Source: an uncultured Desulfovibrio sp. (GTDB taxonomy: Bacteria; Desulfobacterota; Desulfovibrionia; Desulfovibrionales; Desulfovibrionaceae). From it: a stretch of DNA of 64,000 bases. Made by a program: the position numbers and the translations under genes. The notes under the pieces are model-generated. The model was not told the DNA's origin. It did not search any database and saw only the letters and a list, made by a program, of their open reading frames with translations. Where the stretch lies: contig CAJXYU010000008.1 in NCBI GenBank assembly GCA_913063155.1, positions 124,001 to 188,000 on the forward strand, given 5' to 3'. This document shows, piece by piece, positions 10,811 to 19,999 of this stretch; the stretch's first letter is position 1, and the number at the start of each line of letters is the position of its first letter.

Positions 10811-10842
10811 TGGGCGTCCTTGCAAAAAATCCGCGGCATCCC

Positions 10843-12384
10843 CTAGCGGACGCCGCCTACCATATCCCTGTACGCTGCGGGATCAAAAAAGGTTTCAAGA
10901 AAAAGCGGACCTTTGCGGTCCCAGCCGGAAAGAGCTTTTTCCAATTCACCCTCGTTACGGGCGGATACGGACCGTACGCCAAAACCCTCCATGACCCCGA
11001 CCCACGACGGATCGGCAAGGGTAAGGGGAGCCAGGGACAGGGAATCCTTTTCCGCCCGAGGCCGCAGAGTCCCGAGCATGCCGTCGCTCATGAGCACCAC
11101 GACCAGAGGCAGGGCCTCCTTGACAGCCATCTTGATTTCTGCGGCATACATACCCAATCCGCCGTCACCGGTAAAGAGCATCGTAGGAACAGCCGGGTCA
11201 TACAAAGAAGCAGCAACGGCCTGGGGAAGACCGACGCCCATGGACCGGGCCTGTCCCGAAGCTACGTACAATTCGGAACTCTTTACCCGGCAAAGATGCT
11301 CGCCCACGACGCAAAAAAGCCCCGTGTCCAGCACCACGCGCAATTCTCCTCCCAAAAAATTTTCGGCGGAGGCAAAAACTCGGGCCGGGAGATACCCCTG
11401 CGCCAGTAAATGATCGCGCAACCGGGCATTGAGGGATTCCACAAGCCCCAAGCCCCACTCACGGTCGGACAGCCTTGCGGCAAGCTCCTTTCCCAGCGAT
11501 TCATCCCAACCGCCGAACTCATCCGGAGAAATACCGATCCAGACGCTCTCGTCCGCTTCGTCGAAAAGTACGCAGTCGCAGTTGAACGGCCCCACGCCGA
11601 GAATCTCGTTATGGCGCAACCCCAAGCCTATGACCAGGTCCGCCTGTTCGAGAATTGTGCCTTCAGGGGCAAGCTCTTGCCCCGCGCCCGTGTACACCCC
11701 CGCCGCCTGAGGAAGGGTTTCGTCCACCACGCCTTTGGCCGCAGCCGTAGTGAAGACGGGAATGCGAAGGCCGTTGAGCAAGGAGGAAAGCCCTTTGCGG
11801 TCCGCCCAGGAACCGGCGATAACTATCGGATGCGCGGCGGCGGCCACCATGTCCAGGGCCTTGGCCGAAAGCGACGATGCCGTCTCCTGTCTCCCCGGGC
11901 AAACGGACTCGCCCTCGGCACACGCGGCCAGGTCCAGTTGTACCGGCCCCGGCACTTCCGCCTCGGCAAAACGCGATATGGCGTCAAAAGAAAGTTCGTC
12001 GCCCAGGCAGAAGCGCCCCTTGCTCACGCCCGAAACCAACGCAGCGTGGTCCATCCGCTTATGGGCTTTCCAAAACGGAACATCCGGACCGTAAGCCTCG
12101 GAGACAGAAACCATGGGATGGGCATCCAGCAAACATTCGCCCATGCCCGCAACGGCATTATACAGACCGGGCCCCTTGATGCCGATGCTCACGCCCGCCT
12201 TTCCGCTCAGGCGCCCCACGACACCGGCCATGATTGCGGCCGAGCCCTCAAAGTGAGTCAAATGGAACCGCACGTCCTTCTGCATCAGGGAGTCAATGAC
12301 CGTCAGACTGGTGCCGCTGCCGGGAATGCCGAAAACATGTTTGACGCCGTTTTCAGCTATCTGACGGGCGAGCTCTTCAAGCAT
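10843..12384 (-). CDS. Thiamine-diphosphate-dependent enzyme, acetolactate-synthase-like
   Basis: The 513-residue protein has the three-domain order of the acetohydroxyacid-synthase/pyruvate-decarboxylase family. The PYR domain carries the cofactor-activating Glu at residue 46 (THFEGSAAIMAG). A central Rossmann domain (about 180-320) follows, then a PP domain with LFTGDGGLGMYAAE and a degenerate end (LMSDGMLG) in place of the usual NN. Its ATG directly follows the stop of the 2-hydroxyacid dehydrogenase, and neuB comes next. Housekeeping valine synthesis is unlikely given this setting. Related enzymes such as YerE add a two-carbon unit from pyruvate to a keto-sugar, so a branched-sugar role is possible. 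The alternative is making an acyl or hydroxy acid that decorates the nonulosonate. Both are inferences. Confidence 0.8.
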   Translation of the reverse strand: MLEELARQIAENGVKHVFGIPGSGTSLTVIDSLMQKDVRFHLTHFEGSAAIMAGVVGRLSGKAGVSIGIKGPGLYNAVAGMGECLLDAHPMVSVSEAYGPDVPFWKAHKRMDHAALVSGVSKGRFCLGDELSFDAISRFAEAEVPGPVQLDLAACAEGESVCPGRQETASSLSAKALDMVAAAAHPIVIAGSWADRKGLSSLLNGLRIPVFTTAAAKGVVDETLPQAAGVYTGAGQELAPEGTILEQADLVIGLGLRHNEILGVGPFNCDCVLFDEADESVWIGISPDEFGGWDESLGKELAARLSDREWGLGLVESLNARLRDHLLAQGYLPARVFASAENFLGGELRVVLDTGLFCVVGEHLCRVKSSELYVASGQARSMGVGLPQAVAASLYDPAVPTMLFTGDGGLGMYAAEIKMAVKEALPLVVVLMSDGMLGTLRPRAEKDSLSLAPLTLADPSWVGVMEGFGVRSVSARNEGELEKALSGWDRKGPLFLETFFDPAAYRDMVGGVR

Positions 12385-13323
12385 CTAGCCCTCCAGTTCC
12401 TTGAGAATTTTATTCATGGCGCAAGAACAGACCAGCTTGACCGAGTCCGGCGAAAACCCACCACAATGCGGGGTGATAAGCAGGTTGTCATTGGCGGCGG
12501 CGTATTTGACCAGTGGATGGTCGGCAACTTCAGGCTCGCCTTCAAGCACGTCCAGCCCCGCAGCGCCCACCTTGCCGGACTCCAGTCCGGCAAGCAGGGC
12601 ATCTTCATCAATGATGCCGCCCCGGGAGGTGTTGACCAGGATGACCCCGTCCTTCATGAGCTTGAATTCGTCCTCACCGAGAAGGCCGCGGGTTTCGTCC
12701 GAAAGATGGACGTGCACGGAAATGACATCGGCCTTCTGTGCAATGGCAGCCAGATCGGCAGCCTCCACACCTTCAGGGAGTTCGTCGAGATAGGGATCGA
12801 AGCCCAGCACGGTCATACCGAAAGCCCGCGCATAGCGGGACACCCAACCGCCGATGCGGCCGCACCCAACTAACCCCATGCACTTGCCGTTAAGCATGAC
12901 GCCGGGGAACTGTTCACGGTCCCATAGTCCCTGTCGGGTGTGCTCCACCGCTGAAACCAGCCTGCGGGCACAGGCCATGACCAGGGCCCAGGAAAGCTCG
13001 GCAGCCGGAGTCAGGTTGTTGAGCACATCCCGGTTCTCGCGCAGGGTACGCACGGAAATCCCCCTGCTGTCCAGCTCTCCCCGATCGATGTGATCCGAAC
13101 CGGTGGTGGCGCAGGAAATGATCTTCATGCCCGGACAGGCCGCGAACATGTCGTCCGTAAGTGCTGTCTTCATGGAAGCGTCCAAGACGGCATGAGCGCC
13201 CTTCATGGCCTCGCCGACCTCGGATGTGCCCGGCATCGGGGTCAGCAGTTCCACACTGGAAGGCAGTTCGGGGCGCAGGGCCTCGGCCGCGAATTCAGGT
13301 CCGAGAAATACTATTTTTTTCAT
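12385..13323 (-). CDS. D-2-hydroxyacid dehydrogenase family protein
   Basis: The 312-residue protein has the SerA/lactate-dehydrogenase fold. The NAD loop is GLVGCGRIGG near residues 150-159. The substrate arginine lies in VNTSRGGIIDEDAL, the acid in LEGEPEVADHPL, and the catalytic histidine in ITPHCGGFSPDS. There is no C-terminal ACT domain, so it is not a full SerA. It is the first gene of the minus-strand nonulosonate operon and is directly abutted by the ThDP enzyme. The pair could make or reduce a 2-keto acid whose hydroxy form is used for acylating a sugar. The substrate is not visible from sequence. Confidence 0.85.
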   Translation of the reverse strand: MKKIVFLGPEFAAEALRPELPSSVELLTPMPGTSEVGEAMKGAHAVLDASMKTALTDDMFAACPGMKIISCATTGSDHIDRGELDSRGISVRTLRENRDVLNNLTPAAELSWALVMACARRLVSAVEHTRQGLWDREQFPGVMLNGKCMGLVGCGRIGGWVSRYARAFGMTVLGFDPYLDELPEGVEAADLAAIAQKADVISVHVHLSDETRGLLGEDEFKLMKDGVILVNTSRGGIIDEDALLAGLESGKVGAAGLDVLEGEPEVADHPLVKYAAANDNLLITPHCGGFSPDSVKLVCSCAMNKILKELEG

Positions 13324-13706
13324 GATGTCACTTCGAATATGCTATAGATTGAATATTCTCAATATCTTTGCGCAACGCAAGCAATGCGTTACGGTGTGTT
13401 CCTCGTGCAAAAGCACCCGGCAGGAAATATTTTGTCTGCATAAAAATTAATGATCTGATTCGGAAACAATTTCCCGAAGAACTCGGATAGCCAAAAGGAC
13501 ACGAAAGGTAAAGCTCTCTGAGGACGAAACAACTTCGCGGGCGCCAACGGCAGCCGGTTGACGGGCCCTTCCCTGTGACGTAGTGACCTGTCGGCATGGA
13601 GCCGAAAACTTTTGCAATCATGAAAGACAACCATCCAGCACAATTCGCCGACAGCATGAAAGACATCTTCATACCCGAGCTCCCTGGCGAAATATAAAAA
13701 ACGACG
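13324..13706. other. Divergent promoter region between two glycan operons
   Basis: This 383-bp gap separates the minus-strand nonulosonate operon from the plus-strand glycosyltransferase. AT-rich patches at 13330-13370 and 13425-13470 are likely promoter areas. A 33-codon open frame at 13596-13697 has no ribosome site and is not called a gene. I see no other structure. Confidence 0.5.
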
Positions 13707-14906
13707 ATGACCGCACTGCGCACGATACTCTTCATCGAAACGGGGATTGTAGGCGGAGGCTCCTTTGAAAGCCTCTACCAGATGCTCCGCAAACTGGACC
13801 GGCAAAAATTCGATCCCCTGGTGTGCTTCCTGAACAAGACCCGATACATGGACTTGATCCCGAAGCTGGACATCGAAACCAGGCTGCTCTCCGATCTCGT
13901 CTATTCCGTCAAGATACCCAAATTCATCCGCAGGCGCATGGAAAAGCGCATAGACAGAGTTTTCCTTGAGCAGCCGGACAGGGCTGAACGAGTGTTCGGA
14001 TTCTGCCACGGCCCACTCATGAGGCAGCTGAAAAGAATCATTCGTGAAAAACATGTGGACCTGCTCTACTGCAACACCCAGGTCAACCGGGACATGTTCG
14101 GCTGTTTTGCGGCCAGGGACATGGGCATTCCCATGATCAGCCATCTGCGCAGCGTGGACGGAAAAACATTCGCCGGCGCAAAAAAGGACTTCGCAAACAA
14201 GTATGTCAGCGCCTACATCGCCAATTCCAGCCCGGTAAAGGACTATTGGCTGGAAAGGGGAATCTCCATGGAGAAGACGCATCTGGTTTTCAATGCCATC
14301 GACGATGCCAGACAGTTCCCCGTGGATGTCCGCAAGGAATTCGGATTGGCCGACGATGCGCAGGTGATCACCTGCACAGCCCGTTTGGTGCCGTTCAAGG
14401 GGCACACCTTTCTCCTGAATGCCTTTGCCCAGCTCAGGAAGACCAATGCAAAAGCGACACTCCTCCTTCTGGGGTCCGGCCCTGAGGAACAGAACCTGCG
14501 GCAACAGGCTGAACGGCTCGACATAACGGACTCCGTCCACTTTGCCGGTTTCGACACGAGAGGCCAAGCCGTTATGGCCGGGTCAGACCTTGCGGTGCTC
14601 CCTTCCGACTTCGAACCCTTCGGCAGGGTGGTCATCGAAGCGATGCTGGAGGAAACCCCGGTGATCGGCACTGCCAAGGGAGGGATTCTCGACATAATAA
14701 GAAATGAGGAGAACGGCCTGCTGGTGGAGTACGGCGACACAGACGGCCTGGCGACGGCCATGCGGCGCCTGCTCGAAGACGCATCCTTGCGTGACAAATG
14801 CATTGAAGGCGGAAGAAAAAGCGTCCGCACCACATTCAACCTTGAGGCCCGGACCAAAGATATCGAGGCCATCATGGAACGCGTCATTCACAGCTATCCG
14901 ACTTAA
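13707..14906 (+). CDS. Glycosyltransferase family 4
   Basis: The 399-residue GT-B enzyme has an N-terminal glycine-rich acceptor loop (IVGGGSFESLYQML), the mid-chain TARLVPFKGHTFLLNA and LLLGSGPEEQNL strands, and the donor-binding E-x7-E motif in EPFGRVVIEAM. It has no signal peptide, so it acts at the cytoplasmic face. It opens the plus-strand run 115 bp before legB and could build the glycan that receives legionaminate or transfer another sugar. The ribosome site is weak (AAAAAACGACG), and no better start is visible. The sugar specificity cannot be read. Confidence 0.85.
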   Translation: MTALRTILFIETGIVGGGSFESLYQMLRKLDRQKFDPLVCFLNKTRYMDLIPKLDIETRLLSDLVYSVKIPKFIRRRMEKRIDRVFLEQPDRAERVFGFCHGPLMRQLKRIIREKHVDLLYCNTQVNRDMFGCFAARDMGIPMISHLRSVDGKTFAGAKKDFANKYVSAYIANSSPVKDYWLERGISMEKTHLVFNAIDDARQFPVDVRKEFGLADDAQVITCTARLVPFKGHTFLLNAFAQLRKTNAKATLLLLGSGPEEQNLRQQAERLDITDSVHFAGFDTRGQAVMAGSDLAVLPSDFEPFGRVVIEAMLEETPVIGTAKGGILDIIRNEENGLLVEYGDTDGLATAMRRLLEDASLRDKCIEGGRKSVRTTFNLEARTKDIEAIMERVIHSYPT

Positions 14907-15021
14907 GTACCGGCTGGAAAGACGAAAGTGACATGCCGGACAGAGCCTGATAATACACGAGCAATACAAACGGCAGATGCATTCAAGCACTCCGGGCTAA
15001 ACCAAAGACCATTTCAAAACC

Positions 15022-16032
15022 ATGAAATTAGCAAATAAAAAAATACTGGTGACCGGCGCTGACGGCTTCATCGGCTCCCACCTGACCGAACATCTGGTAC
15101 GCATGGGCTGCGACGTCCGGGCCTTTGTCCTCTACAACTCATTCAATTCCTGGGGCTGGCTCGATGAAAGCCCGGACGAAATCCGTAGGGAACTGAACAT
15201 CTTTTCCGGCGATGTGCGCGACCCCAACGGCGTACGACAAGCCATGAAAGGTTGCGACGTGGTCCTGCACTTGGCCGCCCTCATCGCCATCCCGTATTCC
15301 TATCACTCCCCTGACACTTACGTGGACACCAACATCAAGGGAACCCTGAACATAGCTCAGGCCGCACGCGACCTGGATGTTGAGCGGGTAGTTCATACCT
15401 CCACCAGCGAGGTTTACGGCACGGCGCAGTTCGTCCCCATCACCGAGGAGCACCCCCTGCAGGGACAATCCCCCTACTCGGCCTCCAAAATCGGGGCCGA
15501 CCAGATCGCCATGAGCTTCTTCAATTCATTCGAAACGCCCGTATCCATCATCCGCCCCTTCAACACCTACGGCCCCCGGCAATCGGCCCGGGCGGTCATC
15601 CCGACCATCATCAGCCAGATCGCCAACGGGGCAACGAGCATCAAGTTGGGCGCACTGCACCCCACCCGCGACTTCAACTACGTCATGGACACGGTCCGCG
15701 GCTTTGTCGCCGTGGCCGAAGCGGACGCCTGCGTGGGGGAGGTCACCAACGTTGGCAGCGGCTTCGAGGTTTCCATCGGAGACACGGCAGCGCTTATCGC
15801 CGAAGTCATGGGTGCGAATATCGAAATCCAGTGCGAACAGGAACGACTGCGCCCTGAGAAAAGCGAAGTCGAGCGGCTCCTGGCGGACAACAGCAAGGTG
15901 GAGAAGCTGGCCGGTTGGGCTCCGGAGTTCGCTGGCATCGACGGATTCAAACGCGGCCTGAAGGAGACGGCCGACTGGTTCCGTAACCCGGAAAACCTCC
16001 GCCGCTACAAATCTGATATCTACAATATTTGA
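15022..16032 (+). CDS. legB: GDP-GlcNAc 4,6-dehydratase, LegB type
   Basis: First committed step of the GDP-linked legionaminate route: removes water from GDP-GlcNAc to give the 4-keto-6-deoxy sugar. The 336-residue SDR has the NAD loop TGADGFIGSHL (residues 11-21), HLAALIAIPYSYHSP, the serine of STSEVYGTA, and the YSASKIGAD catalytic Tyr-x3-Lys. The SYHSPDTYVDTN and PFNTYGPRQSARAVIPTI stretches are typical of LegB rather than of the UDP-sugar PseB group. It is followed at once by legC (stop and start 2 bp apart). The neighbour ptmE supports GDP as the nucleotide. Confidence 0.88.
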   Translation: MKLANKKILVTGADGFIGSHLTEHLVRMGCDVRAFVLYNSFNSWGWLDESPDEIRRELNIFSGDVRDPNGVRQAMKGCDVVLHLAALIAIPYSYHSPDTYVDTNIKGTLNIAQAARDLDVERVVHTSTSEVYGTAQFVPITEEHPLQGQSPYSASKIGADQIAMSFFNSFETPVSIIRPFNTYGPRQSARAVIPTIISQIANGATSIKLGALHPTRDFNYVMDTVRGFVAVAEADACVGEVTNVGSGFEVSIGDTAALIAEVMGANIEIQCEQERLRPEKSEVERLLADNSKVEKLAGWAPEFAGIDGFKRGLKETADWFRNPENLRRYKSDIYNI

Positions 16033-16034
16033 CC

Positions 16035-17186
16035 ATGATTGAAGAAATCATCGCCTTTATTCGGCAGGTGCACAAAGCTCCGGAAGAATTTCTTCCCCTT
16101 CACGCACCGGTTTTTTCCGGTAACGAGAAAAAATACCTTGCCGATTGCATTGACAGCACCTTTGTCTCCAGCGTCGGAGCCTATGTCGGCCAGTTCGAGG
16201 ACATGGTCCGAAAGCACACCGAAGCGGCAGAAGCCGTGGCCGTGGTCAACGGCACCTGCGCATTGAATGCGGCATTGTCGATCGTGGGCGCGGGGCAGGG
16301 CACCTGTGTCATCACCCAAGGCTTGACTTTCGTGGCCACGGCCAATGCCATCACCCATACCGGGGCGCATCCCGTCTTTCTCGACAGTGACAGGGATACC
16401 ATGGGCCTGAGTCCGGACGCCCTCCGCAGCTTCCTCCATGCTTCCGCAGAGCTTCGAAACGGAACGCCGTTTTTCAAAGAGACCGGCCAACGCATTGCCG
16501 CCTGTGTTCCCATGCATGTCTTTGGCCACGCCTGCCGTATCGAGGAACTGATCCGGATCTGCGACGAATGGAACGTCCCTCTGGTGGAAGACGCGGCCGA
16601 AGCTCTGGGCAGCACTTACAAGGGGCAAGCTCTCGGCACCTGGGGCAAGCTCGGTATTCTGAGCTTCAACGGCAACAAGACCATCACCACGGGCGGCGGA
16701 GGCATGATCCTCACCCGGGACCATGAACTGGGCAGGCAGGTCAAACACTTGGTCAACACCGCCAAGGAACCCCATGCATGGGAATTCTCCCACGATGCGA
16801 TAGGGTGGAACTACCGCATGCCGAACATCAACGCGGCCCTGGGCTGCGCTCAGATGGAACGGCTGGAGTCCGTGCTGGCCAGAAAACGCGAAACAGCCGA
16901 GGCGTATAAGGACTTCTTTTCGAAAATACCAGGCATGGAGTTCATGGCCGAACCAGACGATTGCCGTTCGAACTATTGGCTGTGTGCAGTCCTTTTCCCA
17001 ACCAAGAACCTGAGGGACGAATTCCTGCGATACTCCAACGACCACGATGTCATGACCCGTCCGGTGTGGAAACTGATGCCCGACCTGGATATATATTCGA
17101 AAGCAGTCAACGACGGCCTGAAAGTCGCACGGGAACTGGCCGATCGACTTGTCAATCTTCCGAGCGGCGTGGGAGGCGGCACATGA
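16035..17186 (+). CDS. legC: PLP aminotransferase, LegC type
   Basis: Adds an amino group at C4 of the 4-keto sugar made by LegB, using glutamate and PLP. The 383-residue DegT/DnrJ/EryC1 fold shows VNGTCALNAALSIVGAG (phosphate cup), EDAAEALGSTYKG and the Schiff-base lysine in SFNGNKTITTGGGG. An ATG at 16035 is preferred to a TTG 6 bp upstream that overlaps legB. There is no good ribosome site, so translation is probably coupled to legB. Its stop overlaps the legH start (ATGA). Confidence 0.88.
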   Translation: MIEEIIAFIRQVHKAPEEFLPLHAPVFSGNEKKYLADCIDSTFVSSVGAYVGQFEDMVRKHTEAAEAVAVVNGTCALNAALSIVGAGQGTCVITQGLTFVATANAITHTGAHPVFLDSDRDTMGLSPDALRSFLHASAELRNGTPFFKETGQRIAACVPMHVFGHACRIEELIRICDEWNVPLVEDAAEALGSTYKGQALGTWGKLGILSFNGNKTITTGGGGMILTRDHELGRQVKHLVNTAKEPHAWEFSHDAIGWNYRMPNINAALGCAQMERLESVLARKRETAEAYKDFFSKIPGMEFMAEPDDCRSNYWLCAVLFPTKNLRDEFLRYSNDHDVMTRPVWKLMPDLDIYSKAVNDGLKVARELADRLVNLPSGVGGGT

Positions 17187-17818
17187 TGGACATCCTGATT
17201 TTCGGAGCCTCCGGGCACGCCCTTGTGGTCATCGACGCCGTCGAAAAACAAGGCACATACCGCATTTCCGGCCTGCTGGACCCCAATGTGGCCGCAGGAG
17301 AAGAACGCATGGGATACCCCGTGCTGGGCAAAGACGAAGACTTACCCGCCGTCATGCGCACCACCGGCGCACAGGGCGCCATCGTGGCATTGGGCGACAA
17401 CAGACTGCGCAAAAGGGTGGCAGAGAACGCCGCAGCGCGCTGCCCCGACCTCGTTTTCGTCACGGTCATCCATCCAGCCGCGGTAATCGGCCGAACCGCC
17501 GGCATCGGTCCCGGCACCCTGGTCATGCCAGGAGCAGTCATCAATGCAGGGGCCCGGGTCGGCATGCACGCCATCGTCAATTCCCAGGCGGTCGTGGAAC
17601 ACGAATGCAGACTGAACGACTATTGTCACATCGCGCCCGGTGCGGTGCTGGGTGGCAACGTCACAGTGGGCGCCGGCGCCCTTGTGGGACTGGGCGCACG
17701 AGTACTCCCCGGCCTGCGAATCGGGGCATCGGCAGTGCTCGGCGCAGGGGGCATGGCGATATGCGGCATTCCGGACAACGACACCTGGACCGGCGTCCCG
17801 GCCAGGGCAAAAGGATAA
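17183..17818 (+). CDS. legH: Sugar N-acetyltransferase, NeuD/LegH type
   Basis: Acetylates the 4-amino group to give the GDP-2,4-diacetamido-6-deoxy sugar. The 211-residue protein has an N-terminal Rossmann-like cap (ILIFGASGHALVVIDA) and a left-handed beta-helix of hexapeptide repeats from about residue 105. Within the helix, VVEHECRLNDYCHIAPGAV holds the catalytic histidine region. The start ATG overlaps the legC stop and follows GGGAGGCGG; an ATG 3 bp later is equally possible. Position between legC and legI fits LegH. A related NeuD-type O-acetyltransferase remains possible. Confidence 0.85.
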   Translation: MMDILIFGASGHALVVIDAVEKQGTYRISGLLDPNVAAGEERMGYPVLGKDEDLPAVMRTTGAQGAIVALGDNRLRKRVAENAAARCPDLVFVTVIHPAAVIGRTAGIGPGTLVMPGAVINAGARVGMHAIVNSQAVVEHECRLNDYCHIAPGAVLGGNVTVGAGALVGLGARVLPGLRIGASAVLGAGGMAICGIPDNDTWTGVPARAKG

Positions 17819-17827
17819 AACAAGGGT

Positions 17828-18838
17828 ATGCGCAAAGTTTTCATCATCGCCGAAGCAGGCGTGAACCATAATGGCGACATGGAGATCGCCAAGGAATTGA
17901 TCGATGTTGCAGCCGCAGCTGGCGCCGATGCGGTCAAATTCCAAACCTTCAAGGCCGAACGGCTTGTCACCGAGCAGGCACAAAAGGCGACCTATCAGAA
18001 AGCAACAACCCAGGCTTCGGAAAGCCAGCTTGAGATGCTCAAACGCCTCGAGTTGGACACGACAGCCCATGAACTGCTCATGACTCACTGCGCTCAGAAA
18101 AAAATCGCCTTCCTTTCCACCCCGTTCGATGAACAGAGCGCAGACATGCTCGTGAGCATGGGACTGGGTATCATCAAGCTCCCTTCCGGCGAAATCACCA
18201 ACCTGCCCTACCTGCGCCATGCCGGAAAGCTCGGGAAAAAAATCATCCTGTCCACGGGCATGAGTACGCTGGAGGAAGTGGGAGACGCCGTCACTGCATT
18301 GGAAAAGGCCGGAGCGCAGACAGGCGACATAACCATTCTGCACTGCAACACCCAGTACCCCACCCCCTACGAACACGCCAACCTCAGGGCCATGGGCACC
18401 CTGCAAGAGGCCTTCCCCGACTGCGAAATCGGCTTTTCCGACCACACCCCGGGCATAGAATGCCCCATTGCCGCCGCCGCACTGGGCGCAAAGGTCATCG
18501 AAAAACATTTCACTCTGGACCGCACCATGGACGGGCCCGACCACAAGGCCTCCATCGAACCGGACGAACTCAAGGCGCTGGTGCAGGGGGTCAGGAACAT
18601 AGAATCCGCCATGGGCTCCGGACGAAAGGAACCCTCGCCTTCGGAGCGGGACAACATCATGATTGCGAGAAAATTCCTGGTAGCCCTCAGGTCCATCGCG
18701 AAAGGCGAACAGCTGACGCCGGAAAACACCGGCTGCCGCAGGACCGGCAGTGGCGGCATCTCGCCCATGCGTTGGGATGAAGTGCTGGGCACCGGGGCGA
18801 TACGCGACTTCGACCAAGGAGAAGGTATCGAAATATGA
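17828..18838 (+). CDS. legI: Legionaminate synthase, LegI (NeuB type, second paralogue)
   Basis: Condenses the free 2,4-diacetamido-6-deoxymannose with PEP to legionaminic acid. The 336 residues show FIIAEAGVNHNGDMEIA, ADAVKFQTFKAE, FLSTPFDEQSAD, IKLPSGEITN, STGMSTLEEVGD, HCNTQYPTP and GFSDHTPGIE, with a C-terminal SAF domain. The HCNTQYPTP and SGEITNLPYL forms are like LegI rather than sialate synthases. It lies 9 bp after legH and overlaps legG by ATGA. It differs clearly from the neuB copy at 9764, so the two probably have different substrates. Confidence 0.9.
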   Translation: MRKVFIIAEAGVNHNGDMEIAKELIDVAAAAGADAVKFQTFKAERLVTEQAQKATYQKATTQASESQLEMLKRLELDTTAHELLMTHCAQKKIAFLSTPFDEQSADMLVSMGLGIIKLPSGEITNLPYLRHAGKLGKKIILSTGMSTLEEVGDAVTALEKAGAQTGDITILHCNTQYPTPYEHANLRAMGTLQEAFPDCEIGFSDHTPGIECPIAAAALGAKVIEKHFTLDRTMDGPDHKASIEPDELKALVQGVRNIESAMGSGRKEPSPSERDNIMIARKFLVALRSIAKGEQLTPENTGCRRTGSGGISPMRWDEVLGTGAIRDFDQGEGIEI

Positions 18839-19989
18839 AAGTCTGCGTTTTCACGGGAACCCGGGCGGAATACGGATTGCTGCGCCCTGTGATCCAGCGG
18901 CTCGACAAGGATGACGAATTGACTCTCGACATCCTTGTCAGCGGTTCCCACCTCTCTCCCCATCACGGCATGACCGTGCGGGAAATCGAAAACGACGGCT
19001 TCACCTGCCTGGAACGGGCGCCCATCAACCTGAACGACGACAGCAGGCCCGGCGTATGCAAAAGCACGGGTCAGGCTGTGGAGACCCTGGGTGCTTCCTT
19101 GGACAAGTTACGACCGGACATGCTTGTGCTGTTGGGAGACCGTTACGAAGCCATGGCCTGTGCCCTGGCCGCCTCTCTGATCGGCATTCCCGTAGCCCAC
19201 ATACACGGGGGTGAAACAACGGAAGGAGCGGTGGATGAATTTTTCCGGCACAGCATCACCAAGATGAGCCATCTCCATTTCACAGCAACGGAGACTTATC
19301 GAAAACGAGTCATACAATTGGGGGAAGCTCCGGAACGAGTCTTCAATGTGGGGGCCCTCGGCGTGGAAAACATCAGGCAAGTGACCCTGGCCCCAAAAGT
19401 CGAACTTGCCCAGCAATTGAACTTTTCGCTGGACAGGCCCTATTTGCTGGTCACCTTCCACCCGGCCACCCTGGAAAACAACACGGCGGAAGACCAGTGC
19501 AGGGCAATGCTCAATGCATTGAAAGCCACTGGCCTTGCTGTCATTTTCACCAAGGCCAACGCCGATTCTCATGGAAGAATGATAAACACCCTGGTGGATG
19601 AGTTTTCTGCGGCGGAACCATCCAAATATCTTTCGGTTACTTCTCTGGGGCTGACCCGTTATCTCAGCGCCATGGCCAATTGCACGGCAGTGGTCGGCAA
19701 CTCCTCAAGCGGCATTATCGAAGCTCCCAGTATGCGCGTGCCCACCGTCAATATCGGCATACGCCAGCAAGGACGGGTCAGCGCCGAAAGCGTCATTCAT
19801 TGCGGCACTTCCTACGACGAAATCAGTGCAGCGTTGAAACAATGCCTCAACCCGGAATTCAGACGGATGTTGACAAAGCTCGACAACCCTTATGAAAAAG
19901 AAAACACGAGCGCCCACATAGTGGCGCAGATCAAACGATACTCGGGCGGGATCATCAAGTCATTCTATGATCTGCCCACTCTATTTTGA
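18835..19989 (+). CDS. legG: Hydrolysing GDP-sugar 2-epimerase, LegG (NeuC type, second paralogue)
   Basis: Cleaves GDP and epimerises C2 to give free 2,4-diacetamido-2,4,6-trideoxymannose for LegI. The 384 residues include TGTRAEYGLLRPV, LLGDRYEAMACALAAS, HIHGGETTEGAVDE, FHPATLENNTAEDQ and NSSSGIIEAPSMRVPTVNIG, all family marks. The ATG overlaps the legI stop. The next gene, ptmE, starts 10 bp downstream. The role is assigned from family plus the complete surrounding GDP-route gene set. Confidence 0.9.
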   Translation: MKVCVFTGTRAEYGLLRPVIQRLDKDDELTLDILVSGSHLSPHHGMTVREIENDGFTCLERAPINLNDDSRPGVCKSTGQAVETLGASLDKLRPDMLVLLGDRYEAMACALAASLIGIPVAHIHGGETTEGAVDEFFRHSITKMSHLHFTATETYRKRVIQLGEAPERVFNVGALGVENIRQVTLAPKVELAQQLNFSLDRPYLLVTFHPATLENNTAEDQCRAMLNALKATGLAVIFTKANADSHGRMINTLVDEFSAAEPSKYLSVTSLGLTRYLSAMANCTAVVGNSSSGIIEAPSMRVPTVNIGIRQQGRVSAESVIHCGTSYDEISAALKQCLNPEFRRMLTKLDNPYEKENTSAHIVAQIKRYSGGIIKSFYDLPTLF

Positions 19990-19999
19990 GGAATAATAC

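Noticed and set aside
10843-12384. Housekeeping acetolactate synthase (ilvB)
   Set aside because: It is not beside ilvN or ilvC, its cofactor motif end is unusual, and it sits in a nonulosonate operon.
13596-13697. 33-codon frame in the divergent promoter region
   Set aside because: No ribosome site and too short to judge.
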